Source: Actinospineispora spinosispora DSM 44797
GTDB taxonomy: Bacteria; Actinomycetota; Actinomycetes; Mycobacteriales; Pseudonocardiaceae
Direction: 5' to 3'
Length of the DNA: 64,000 bases
Assembly (NCBI RefSeq): GCF_000429025.1
Contig: NZ_KE386836.1
Coordinates: 1-64,000, forward strand
Shown here: positions 32,349 to 40,517 of the stretch, piece after piece
Position numbering within the stretch: the first letter of the stretch is position 1
How the letters are laid out: the number at the start of each line of letters is the position of its first letter
Made by a program: the position numbers and the translations under genes
Notes under the pieces: generated by a model
What the model was told of the DNA's origin: nothing
Database searches by the model: none
Seen by the model: only the letters and a program-made list of their open reading frames with translations

Positions 32349-33383
32349 AGGGCTGAGGGCCTCCGGGTTGGCGCAGTGCAGGGGTGGTTCGCCGCGTAGG
32401 AAGCGGGCCACGTCGGCCGCCAGGATCGTGGCCGCCTTCGCCGCGGTCTGTTTGCTCGCACCGGCCAGGTGCGGGGTCATCACGATGTTCGGCGTGGTCA
32501 GCAGACGGGAGCCGGCCGGGATGGGCTCTTCGGGGAACACGTCGAAGCCGGCGCCGAACAGGTGCCCGGAGTCCAGTGCGTCGCACACCGCGTCGTAGTC
32601 GACCAGTGCTCCGCGCGCGCAGTTGACCAGCACCGCGCCCGGCGGCATCGCGGCGATCTGTTCCCGGCCGATCATGCCCTTGGTCTCCTCGCTGACCCGC
32701 GCGTGCAGTGACACGACGGCGGACCGGCGCAGCAGGTCGTCCAGCTCGACCTGCTCGGCGATCCCGTCCAACGCCCCCGGTTTCAGATACGGGTCGTGGA
32801 CCAGCACCTTCGCGCCGAACCCGGCGACCATCCGCGCGACGCGGCTGCCGATCGCGCCGTAGCCGATCAGGCCGACGTAGGAGTTCTCCAGCTCCGGGCC
32901 GACCTCCTGGTACTGGTACAGGTCGCCGCGCCACACCCCGCCGCGCAGCTCGGCGTGGGTCGCCGGGATGCGGCGCATCGCGGAGAGCATCACCGCCATG
33001 GTGTGCTCCGCGGTGGCGACGGCATTGCGCCCGGGTGCGAACGTCACCGCGACACCGTGCCGGGTCGCGGCCTCGATGTTGGCGTTGACCGGGCCGCCCC
33101 GGCTGATGCCGAACAGCTTCAGCGACGGTGACGCCTGCAGGACCTTCTCGGTGAGCCCGGCCAGCTGCGTCACACAGATCTGGGCACCGTCGAGCGCGGC
33201 GATCAGCTCGTCCTCGGTGCCGGACGCCTCGTCGACCTCGCCGACCCGGCCGAACGGCTCGATCGGCCACGGCAACGTCAGCTCGGCGAACTCGACCTCC
33301 TGATCGACCTCGGCCCGAATCGCTTCGACGAACAGGCGGCTCAGCACGAAATGGTCACCGGCGGCGAGGATGCGGATGGTCAT
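32343..33383 (-). CDS. D-2-hydroxyacid dehydrogenase
   Basis: 346 residues of the D-isomer-specific 2-hydroxyacid dehydrogenase family. The NAD Rossmann motif is GLIGYGAIGSRVAR; the catalytic Arg lies in NCARGALVD and the His in MTPHLAGAS, with the Glu between. The ATG at 33383 overlaps the end of the histidine phosphatase gene by 4 bp. As last gene of the carbohydrate operon it may oxidise or reduce a sugar acid or its phosphate; the exact substrate is not readable. Confidence 0.88.
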   Translation of the reverse strand: MTIRILAAGDHFVLSRLFVEAIRAEVDQEVEFAELTLPWPIEPFGRVGEVDEASGTEDELIAALDGAQICVTQLAGLTEKVLQASPSLKLFGISRGGPVNANIEAATRHGVAVTFAPGRNAVATAEHTMAVMLSAMRRIPATHAELRGGVWRGDLYQYQEVGPELENSYVGLIGYGAIGSRVARMVAGFGAKVLVHDPYLKPGALDGIAEQVELDDLLRRSAVVSLHARVSEETKGMIGREQIAAMPPGAVLVNCARGALVDYDAVCDALDSGHLFGAGFDVFPEEPIPAGSRLLTTPNIVMTPHLAGASKQTAAKAATILAADVARFLRGEPPLHCANPEALSPS

Positions 33384-34003
33384 GTGGGTTCTCCGGAGAT
33401 GATCGGCGTGTTGAACTGCAGGAGAGCGGTCGGGTCGCCCGGTTCGACGCGGATCTCGGTGATCCCGCAGTTGCGGACGAAGGGGAACAGACGGCGGTAC
33501 TCCGACAGGGCCACGCCGATGAGCGAGCACAGCGCCAGCCGGATGGCCGTGGTGTGCGCGACGACCAACACCCGTCCGTCCGGGTGGTGCGCCGCGATGT
33601 CGTCCAGGCAGTCGATGAAGCGTTCGGCCGCCGAGGCAGGGTGCTCGCCGTCGGGCAGGTGGTGGGCGACCGGGTCGTTCTGGAAGGCGGCCAGCTCCAC
33701 CGGGAACCGGCCGCGCATGTCGGCCGTGGTCAGGCCCTCGGCCCGACCGAAGTTCAGCTCGCGTAACCGCTCGTCGACCTGGCAGTCCATGCCGGTCGCC
33801 TCCGCGCAGGCCTCGGCGGTGCGCCGCGCCCGGCTCAGCGGTGAGCACCAGATGGCGGCAAGCCCCGCGCTCTTGGCCCAGTCGGCGAGCTGCCGGGCCT
33901 GTTCGAGGCCGTGCTCGGTGAGCTCGACATCGGTGGTTCCGGCATACCGGTTGTCGGCGTGCCACACCGTCTCGCCGTGCCTCACCAGTACCAGCCTGGT
34001 CAT
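33380..34003 (-). CDS. Histidine phosphatase (phosphoglycerate mutase-like)
   Basis: 207 residues. The phospho-acceptor motif VLVRHGETVWHADNRYAG is at the N-terminus and the second catalytic His is in VVAHTTAIR. This is the broad-specificity phosphatase (PhoE/GpmB-like) type rather than a true mutase. Its place 3 bp after a sugar kinase and overlapping a dehydrogenase suggests it hydrolyses a pathway sugar phosphate. Confidence 0.88.
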   Translation of the reverse strand: MTRLVLVRHGETVWHADNRYAGTTDVELTEHGLEQARQLADWAKSAGLAAIWCSPLSRARRTAEACAEATGMDCQVDERLRELNFGRAEGLTTADMRGRFPVELAAFQNDPVAHHLPDGEHPASAAERFIDCLDDIAAHHPDGRVLVVAHTTAIRLALCSLIGVALSEYRRLFPFVRNCGITEIRVEPGDPTALLQFNTPIISGEPT

Positions 34004-34006
34004 CGA

Positions 34007-35491
34007 TCATCTCCTCGTAGTGGCATGGACCTGCTCCGCGACCTGGCCGGGCAGCCAGCCCCGGCCCGCGAGCTCGTCGACCAGCCGCAGGTAGGGCTCG
34101 GTGAAGCGGCCCGCGACGTCGGTTCGCGGGTCGATGACGTCGCCGATGCGGACCATCTCGGCGGCGACCTCGGCGGGCACCCGGCCCGGGGTCGCGGCCA
34201 GCAGCGCCATGCCGAGCGCGGGCTCCGCACTGGTCGGCAGCTTCACCGGACGCCCGAGCACGTCCGCGCGCAGCTGGCACCAGTACCGGCTGCGGGTGCC
34301 ACCGCCGGTGAGCAGCAGGTCCCCGTCGACCGGCGCACCCAGCGAGGCCAGGTAGTCGAAGCACAGCCGCTCGACGTAGCTGATGCCCTGCAGCATCGCG
34401 GCGTACAGCTCGTGGTCGTCGCGCGGGGTGCCCAGGACGAACGCCTCGGCGTCCGGCGCGACGAACGGGAACCGCTCCCCGCGCGCCGAGGCCAGCGGGT
34501 AGGCGAGCACACCGGCCGGCTCGAAGTCCGACGCGCGCGAGCCCAGCTCATCGAGGTCGCGGTCCGGGAACCGGCGGCTGATCGCACCCGCGCCGGTACC
34601 GGACGCGCCGCCGGGCAGCCAGCGGCCGTCCGGGGACTTGTGCGAGTACACGACGCCGAGCGGGTCGGTCAGCAGCTCGGACGTGACGCCCTTGAGTACG
34701 AGTGTCGTGCCCAGCACCGAGTTCCAGCTGCCCACGGCGAGCGCACCGGCGCCGAGCTGGGCCGCGCAACCGTCGGTGCAGCCGGAGATCACCGGGGTGC
34801 CCTCCGGGAGGCCGGTCACCGAGGCGGCGTCGGCGCACACGGTGCCGATCTGTGTCCCTGGCCGGACGAGCTCGGGCAGCAGCCGCGCCGGGACGCCGAG
34901 CGTGTCCAGGACGTCGGTCGGCCAGCTCTCGTTGATCAGATCGGCGCCGGTCTTCAGTGCGTTGGACAGATCCGTGGCGACCGGCCGTCCGACCAGCGCG
35001 TTGTTGATGAAGTCCGCCTGGTGTGCGAGCCGCGCACGGCCCGGCGCGGCCAGCTCGGGATGTTCACCGAGCAGCCACAGCAGCTTCGGCAGCGCCCAGG
35101 CGGGCTGCATCCTGCGGTAGCCGAGGCTCGCCCAGACCGTCGCGCCGACCTCGTTGACCCGGTCGACGTGACCGGCCGCGCGCGTGTCGTCGTACATCAG
35201 GCCCGGGGTCAGCGGGCGCCCGTCCGCCGGGTCGACCAGTAGCACCGTGCCGGACGTGCCGTCGACCGACACCCCGGCGACGTCGGCACCCGCGAGCGAG
35301 CCCAGCGCGGAGCCGCAGGACGACCGGACTGCCTGCCACCAGGTCGCCGGGTCCTGCGAGTGCCGGGCGCCGTCGCGGTTGCTCGCCAGCTTCGCGGTCC
35401 CCGATCCGAGGATTTCGCCGGTCGCGGACACCGCCAGCGTGCGCACACTCTGGGTGCCCAGGTCGATCCCGACCCAGACCCGCTGCGTCAT
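34007..35491 (-). CDS. FGGY-family carbohydrate kinase, xylulokinase-like
   Basis: 494 residues with two actin-like ATPase domains. The N-terminal phosphate-1 motif is VGIDLGTQSVRTL, and the ATP-site signature LLTGGGTRSRYWCQLRADV is in the C-terminal half. It phosphorylates a pentulose or polyol. Its start overlaps the stop of the second FGGY kinase (ATGA), so the two kinases are translated together. Having two distinct FGGY kinases in one operon suggests either two substrates or a two-subunit kinase. Confidence 0.88.
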   Translation of the reverse strand: MTQRVWVGIDLGTQSVRTLAVSATGEILGSGTAKLASNRDGARHSQDPATWWQAVRSSCGSALGSLAGADVAGVSVDGTSGTVLLVDPADGRPLTPGLMYDDTRAAGHVDRVNEVGATVWASLGYRRMQPAWALPKLLWLLGEHPELAAPGRARLAHQADFINNALVGRPVATDLSNALKTGADLINESWPTDVLDTLGVPARLLPELVRPGTQIGTVCADAASVTGLPEGTPVISGCTDGCAAQLGAGALAVGSWNSVLGTTLVLKGVTSELLTDPLGVVYSHKSPDGRWLPGGASGTGAGAISRRFPDRDLDELGSRASDFEPAGVLAYPLASARGERFPFVAPDAEAFVLGTPRDDHELYAAMLQGISYVERLCFDYLASLGAPVDGDLLLTGGGTRSRYWCQLRADVLGRPVKLPTSAEPALGMALLAATPGRVPAEVAAEMVRIGDVIDPRTDVAGRFTEPYLRLVDELAGRGWLPGQVAEQVHATTRR

Positions 35492-37119
35492 GGTGCTCTC
35501 CGATCCGGTTGCGTCGGGTGGGTGACGGTCTGCTGGTTCGGGCGGACCCGGTAGCCCTCCTCGCGGGCCAGCTCGGCGGGGCGCAGCGCCGGGATGGGGC
35601 CGGCCGAGGTGAGGCTCGGCGCGCGCGTGCGCATCCGGGCCAGCCGGGGCCAGCCTTCGCCCGCGATCTCGCGCAGCGCCAGGAAGTCCCGATAGAGCTC
35701 GGTGTACTCGGCGTGGGCCTCGGCGTCGGGCGCGAACGTGTCGCGCACGGTCACGTACCGGCCGACCGCGCTGGACACATCCGGGCTGGCCCGGGTGTAC
35801 GTCGCGCCGAGGACCATCGCGCCGCGCGCCCCGATTTCGCTGTCCGACGACCGCGACGTCGGGACGCCGGTGATGTCCGCGATCAGCTGGCACCACGTCG
35901 CGCTCGCCGCGCCGCCGCCGCAGACCCGCAGCTCGGTGGGCGCCACGGTGGACGTGGCCAGGCAGTCGGCGATCACCAGGGTCAACCCTTCCAACACCGC
36001 CCGCGCCACGTGCGACCGGGTGTGCTCGAAGGACAGGCCCATGAGCGAGCCGCGCGCGGCATCGTTCAGGAACGGGGCGCGTTCACCGGCGGGCGACAGG
36101 TACGGCAGGAAGGACAGACCGCCGGCACCCGGAGGTACCTCGCGCGCCAGCTCGCCCAGATCGCCGGGGCTGTCCAGCCCCAGCATCCGGCAGGCCCACT
36201 GGATCACCTCGCCGCCCGCGAGAGTCGGCAGCGCCCGCAGCATCCGATCCGGGACGCCGAGCGGAATGGTCAGCCCGGCCGGCGGACCGGCCAGCGCGGC
36301 GTCCAGGGCCGCGGAGTCGATCACCATCTCGGTGCACAGCGTGGTGCCGAGGATGCTGCACGCCTGACCGGGCTCGACGGCACCGCAGCCGACCGACGTC
36401 GACGCGATGTCGTACGAGGACAGCACCACCGCCGTGCCCTCCGGCACGCCCAGCTGCGCGGCGGCCACCGCGCTCAGCTCGGCGACCCGGCGCCGCCCGT
36501 CGAGGATCTCGGGCAGCAGCGACCGGGCCCACGCCATGTCGAACCGCTGCAGCAGCATGGTGGAGTACTCACCGGTCCTCGGATCGACGAACGGCGCCGC
36601 CGCATCCGAGGAGTCGACCCCGACCCGCCCGGTCAGCTTCGAGAACAGCCAGCCGCCGCAGGTCAGCGCCGCCGAACTGCGGCGCAACCGATCGGGGTTG
36701 TAGCGCCGCAGCCAGGTGAGGATCGCGTGCGGCAACCCGGCGAACCCCATCGAGCCGTTGACCCGGAACGCGTCCTCCAACAGCCCGTCCGACCGCCACT
36801 GCTCGACGATCGCCGCGGCTCTGCCGTCGTTCCACAGGATCGCCGGCCCGGTGGGCCTGCCCAGGTTGTCGACCAGCCAGCAGCCGTCACCCTGCGCGGT
36901 CAGCGCAAGGTAGTCCGGCGGTTCGTCCAGCTCGGCGACCACGGTGCGCACGGCGTGCACGACCGCATTCCACACCTCCGCCATGTCCTGCTCGACCCAG
37001 CCTGCCTGGCGTCTGGCCAGGGTCGTCTCCTGCCGGACCACACACGACTCGACCCCGTCGCCGTCGTACCCGACGGCCTTGATCATGGTTGTTCCGGCGT
37101 CGACGCTGATGACGGACAC
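35488..37119 (-). CDS. FGGY-family carbohydrate kinase, erythritol/polyol type
   Basis: 543 residues. The N-terminal motif SVDAGTTMIKAVGYDGDG and the C-terminal ATP motif VCGGGAASATWCQLIADITG are clear. It is about 50 residues longer than usual FGGY kinases because of a C-terminal extension rich in Arg and Pro. It resembles EryA-like tetritol kinases more than xylulokinases (family-level impression only). It follows the permease-HAD gene by 9 bp. Confidence 0.83.
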   Translation of the reverse strand: MSVISVDAGTTMIKAVGYDGDGVESCVVRQETTLARRQAGWVEQDMAEVWNAVVHAVRTVVAELDEPPDYLALTAQGDGCWLVDNLGRPTGPAILWNDGRAAAIVEQWRSDGLLEDAFRVNGSMGFAGLPHAILTWLRRYNPDRLRRSSAALTCGGWLFSKLTGRVGVDSSDAAAPFVDPRTGEYSTMLLQRFDMAWARSLLPEILDGRRRVAELSAVAAAQLGVPEGTAVVLSSYDIASTSVGCGAVEPGQACSILGTTLCTEMVIDSAALDAALAGPPAGLTIPLGVPDRMLRALPTLAGGEVIQWACRMLGLDSPGDLGELAREVPPGAGGLSFLPYLSPAGERAPFLNDAARGSLMGLSFEHTRSHVARAVLEGLTLVIADCLATSTVAPTELRVCGGGAASATWCQLIADITGVPTSRSSDSEIGARGAMVLGATYTRASPDVSSAVGRYVTVRDTFAPDAEAHAEYTELYRDFLALREIAGEGWPRLARMRTRAPSLTSAGPIPALRPAELAREEGYRVRPNQQTVTHPTQPDRRAP

Positions 37120-37128
37120 GGCGTGCTC

Positions 37129-39210
37129 CTAACGAGCTGCCAGCTCGGCCGGAGCGGGCCGGACGCCGGCCAGGCGGTTCAGCACGAGTGGCAGGCCGAT
37201 GAGCGAGGTGATGACCGCGTCGGGCTCGTCGAGCTGGGTGGCGGTCGGCGCCGGAGGTGCTTCGCCGCGCAACATCCACACGGTGCGCATGCCCAACGAT
37301 CGGGCAGGCCGGATGTCGGTGTCGAGCCGATTACCGACGAACACCGCGCGGGACGGCAGGATCCCCGCCTCGGTCAAGGCGTGCTGGAAGATGCGCGGAT
37401 CGGGCTTCTCGAAGCCGACCCTCGGCGCCAGCGCGATCACCGAGATGTACTGGGCGATGCCGTCCCTGGCCATGGCGTCCAGCACGTTCTCCCTGCTGTT
37501 GGCGACCAGCCCGAGCTTGTAGTGGGTGGACAGCGCGGCGAGCGTCGGCGCGACGTCCGGGTAGAGCGCGTCGGTCGGGTAGTCCCAGTGCCGTGCCGCC
37601 GTCTCGCTCAGCAGCGCCCGGTCACCGCCGGCGAACGCGTCGGCGACGGCGGTGCGCAGCGACCCCGAGTTCCGGTCGCGCTGCGCGTCGTAGGTCGCCC
37701 AGAAGTCGTGCTCCTCGGCGGACGGGTTGATCTCGTGCACCGCCGCCCACAGCGCCTTCGCGTAACAGTCGTCGTCGTAGATCGTGCCGCCGAGGTCGAA
37801 CAGCACCAGGTCGACGTCGTCGTCCTCCCGAGGAACCCGCATCGCGGGCGGGTGGCCGAGCAGGCTGCCACCGGCAAGGCCGGCGAGCCGCCCGATCGGG
37901 CTGCCCTGCTCGGCGCGTTCGGCCACCATCCCGGCCTCGACGTCCTTGGGCAGCTTCAGATTCCACGCCAGTACCGCGGCGATCAGATACAACACGGCGT
38001 AGACCCACATGACTGCTGCTAGCCCGAACGGTTTGAGGCAAACAGCGACCACTAGTGGGCCGAGGAACGCCGAGATTCCGGCGCCGAAGTTGAGCGCCGA
38101 CATTGCGGCGCCTTTTGCATCCGGTGCAAGTGACGGCATCAGCGCGGACAACGGCACGAACCCGGCTAGCACAGCGCCGTAGAAGACGCTGACCAGCATG
38201 CAGACCAACATGTTCGGCCCGACTGCAAGGGGCACGTAGTACATGGAGAGCGTCGCTATCGCGCAGCCGATTCCCCCGAACCAGGTGACCGTCTGGCGCC
38301 AGCCGACTCTGTCGCCGATGATGCCGAAGGCAAGGTTGAAGATGATGTTGCTGAGGAACATCACAAACACGATATGGAGCCAGTCCGGGCGTGAAAATCC
38401 GATTGTGTCGGTGAAGAACACCGGTAGGGCGACGAGAAAGCCGTACTGAGATGAGGTGTTGACCGCGCGGACGAATGCTCCAGCGCCGATCTTGGGACGC
38501 TGGTAGAGAATGGTCAGGCTGGCCGCCAGTGTGGCCATCGGCTTTTGCTCCGGTGGCGCCAGTCGAGAGAAGCCGGTGCGTTCGTGCACCGCGAGCAATA
38601 CGAACAACCCGCCGGCCGTGACGATGCCCAGCGCAAGCCACAGCGTCGCCAAGGATCCGACGAGAGGTATCGACACGCTTGCCAACAGTGCGCCGAGGGT
38701 GGGCAGACCACCTGTGAACGCGAACCAGTACCAGCCGACGGCGCTGCCGAGGCGGTTCTGCGGTGTGGATGCCGCGATCCAGACCAGGAAACCGTAGGCG
38801 AACAGTGGGTAGCCGAGCCCCCGGAAACCGTAGGTGACCAGCATCAGCGGGTAGTTGTTGATCGGTAGCGCAATCCCGAGCAGTAGGACTTGGAAGACGA
38901 CCCAGATCGATAGACCGCCCCACATCACTTTGCGCGGGCCGAACAGGTCCGACAGTGCGCCGGAAGCCCACGCCGCCACACCGGCCGCAACCCCATAGAC
39001 AGTGATCATGACCGCGACGTTGGTCGCGTCGATGCCACGGTCCTTCTCCAGGAAGAGCGCCAGGTAACCGGACTCGACGCCGTCGCCGATCATGAAGATC
39101 AGCAGGCCGACGAAGCCCCAGCGCAAGGGCCCCGGCATCCCGAGCCGATCGGCCCAGGTGTGCGTCTCGACGTAGTTGACGGGCTTGTAGCCGTCGGCGA
39201 CGACCGGCAC
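37129..39210 (-). CDS. Polyol permease (RbtT/DalT/CsbX-type MFS) fused to HAD-like domain
   Basis: 693 residues. Residues 1-430 are an MFS transporter with the hallmark start of ribitol/arabitol permeases (LLIFMIGDGVESGYLALFL) and about 12 helices. After a linker (about 430-465) comes a HAD-like domain to residue 680: motif I LVLFDLGGTIYDD, motif II GLVANSR, motif III Lys in FEKPDPRIF, motif IV GNRLDTDIRPA. Motif I reads D-L-G rather than D-x-D, so the general acid/base of phosphatases is missing. The fusion would place a phosphate-binding domain at the cytoplasmic face of the importer. First gene of the operon, divergent from the DeoR regulator. Confidence 0.85.
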   Translation of the reverse strand: MPVVADGYKPVNYVETHTWADRLGMPGPLRWGFVGLLIFMIGDGVESGYLALFLEKDRGIDATNVAVMITVYGVAAGVAAWASGALSDLFGPRKVMWGGLSIWVVFQVLLLGIALPINNYPLMLVTYGFRGLGYPLFAYGFLVWIAASTPQNRLGSAVGWYWFAFTGGLPTLGALLASVSIPLVGSLATLWLALGIVTAGGLFVLLAVHERTGFSRLAPPEQKPMATLAASLTILYQRPKIGAGAFVRAVNTSSQYGFLVALPVFFTDTIGFSRPDWLHIVFVMFLSNIIFNLAFGIIGDRVGWRQTVTWFGGIGCAIATLSMYYVPLAVGPNMLVCMLVSVFYGAVLAGFVPLSALMPSLAPDAKGAAMSALNFGAGISAFLGPLVVAVCLKPFGLAAVMWVYAVLYLIAAVLAWNLKLPKDVEAGMVAERAEQGSPIGRLAGLAGGSLLGHPPAMRVPREDDDVDLVLFDLGGTIYDDDCYAKALWAAVHEINPSAEEHDFWATYDAQRDRNSGSLRTAVADAFAGGDRALLSETAARHWDYPTDALYPDVAPTLAALSTHYKLGLVANSRENVLDAMARDGIAQYISVIALAPRVGFEKPDPRIFQHALTEAGILPSRAVFVGNRLDTDIRPARSLGMRTVWMLRGEAPPAPTATQLDEPDAVITSLIGLPLVLNRLAGVRPAPAELAAR

Positions 39211-39242
39211 GAGATCCTCCTTGATCCGACGGGTGATGTTAA

Positions 39243-39313
39243 GAACCTAAGCATTCTTCACACTGGATCAGCAATACTCCATTGGGATATATCACCTGTG
39301 TGGTGTTAGGTTC
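39243..39313. promoter_or_regulatory. Divergent promoter region with paired AACCTAA half-sites
   Basis: GAACCTAA at 39243-39250 is the reverse complement of TTAGGTTC at 39306-39313. The two flank the AT-rich centre of the 133-bp gap between the permease gene and the DeoR-type regulator. The wide spacing suits the looping or multi-site binding common to DeoR/GlpR repressors. Confidence 0.5.
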
Positions 39314-39343
39314 GCATGGTTCATCACAGCTGACAATGGTGAG

Positions 39344-40201
39344 GTGGCTGTGGACGAGATCGTGGACGACACCGATGAGAGACCGTCCGGCATGGCGTTG
39401 CGCGTGCGGCGGGAGAAGATTCGGGAGCGGGTGACCGACGAGGGTTTCGTCCGCGCGGAAGACCTGGCCGACGACTTCTCGGTCAGCCTGATGACGGTGC
39501 ACCGGGACCTCGATGCACTGCAGGACCAAGGCTGGCTGCGCAAGGTGCGGGGCGGCGCGACGTCCCAGCCGTCCGCGCTCTACCACGGCGACATCCGGTT
39601 CCGGCTGCAGCAGGTACCGGAGTCGAAGAAGGAGCTCGCGGACGCCGCGCTACGACTGGTCAAGCCCGGTCAGGCGGTGATGCTGGACGACAGCACCACG
39701 ATCCTGTCGCTCGCCGAACGGTTGCCCGAGCGCGGTCCGCTGACGGTCATCACGCACTTCCTCGCGGTGGTCAAGCTGCTCGCGGGCGAGCCCGGCATCG
39801 ACCTGTTCACCCTCGGCGGTGCGTACTACCCCGCCTACGACGCGTTCCTGGGGATGCACACCAGGGAAGCCGTCGGAGCGCTGCGGGCGGACCTGCTGAT
39901 CATGTCGGCGACGGCGGTGAGTGGCGCGCACATCTACAACCAGGGCCAGGAGACGGTCGCGGTGGAGCGCGCGCTGTTCGCGGCGTCCGACAAGCGGGTT
40001 CTGCTGCTCGACCACACGAAGTTCCAGAAGCGCGGCATGTACCAGCTGCTCCCGGTGGCCGACTTCGACGTGGTCCTGGTGGACAGCACCACCGCCGAGG
40101 ACGACGTAGCCGCATTGCGCGACGCCGGCGCCACGGTCCACCGGGCACGAGATTTCGCCCAGGACACGGACAACGCCAATCTGGGCTTCCTCGCGGAGTA
40201 G
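39344..40201 (+). CDS. DeoR/GlpR family transcriptional regulator
   Basis: 285 residues. The HTH is at about 20-75 (LADDFSVSLMTVHRDLDALQ), and a DeoR sensor domain of the sugar-isomerase type follows, with MLDDSTTILSLAERL as its phosphosugar-binding start. It is transcribed away from the polyol operon and very probably represses it until a sugar phosphate binds. GTG start at 39344; the first 30 residues are acidic and poorly conserved. Confidence 0.9.
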   Translation: MAVDEIVDDTDERPSGMALRVRREKIRERVTDEGFVRAEDLADDFSVSLMTVHRDLDALQDQGWLRKVRGGATSQPSALYHGDIRFRLQQVPESKKELADAALRLVKPGQAVMLDDSTTILSLAERLPERGPLTVITHFLAVVKLLAGEPGIDLFTLGGAYYPAYDAFLGMHTREAVGALRADLLIMSATAVSGAHIYNQGQETVAVERALFAASDKRVLLLDHTKFQKRGMYQLLPVADFDVVLVDSTTAEDDVAALRDAGATVHRARDFAQDTDNANLGFLAE

Positions 40202-40293
40202 TTCCTGGTTGCGGGTGGTCCCCAAGGTGAACGGACCGCTAAGTTGGCTCCGCAACAGCTAGCCCAGCAACAGCTAGCCAGCAACAGCCAATC
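40202..40293. repeat. Short tandem CAACAGCTAGCC repeats
   Basis: Between the DeoR gene and the structured element, the unit CAACAGCTAGCC occurs twice and then once more in decayed form (about 40254-40292), with a 14-15 bp period. It looks like local slippage. No gene or promoter is obvious in the rest of the stretch. Confidence 0.5.
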
Positions 40294-40499
40294 CGGCTCC
40301 GCGAGTCTCCGAAGGAGTTCCGGCGAAGGCCGGGCAGTGCATGTCCGCAACAACCGCGCCAACGCAAGGAGGCGGCTCCCAGAGTGACGACAAGCGCGCG
40401 CCCAGCGACGAAGGAGCTTGTTTTTCTGGGAGCACCCCAGCGAGCGCCAGCGAGCCGGGGTGGTCACAGAAGAACTCCGCGCGGAACAGGCCGGAAGAG
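40294..40499 (+). repeat. Structured dispersed element, copy 2
   Basis: About 206 bp matching 8507-8717. It keeps CTCC-GAA-GGAG (40307-40317), CCGGC-GAAG-GCCGG (40320-40333), and the long stem GTTTTTCTG (40420-40428) with CAGAAGAAC (40467-40475). In that stem an A-to-G change relative to copy 1 leaves a G-T wobble pair. The apical loop differs in length and sequence. It ends 18 nt before the ATG of the PucR gene. Confidence 0.75.
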
Positions 40500-40517
40500 A
40501 CAGCGCGGGAAAAGCAC

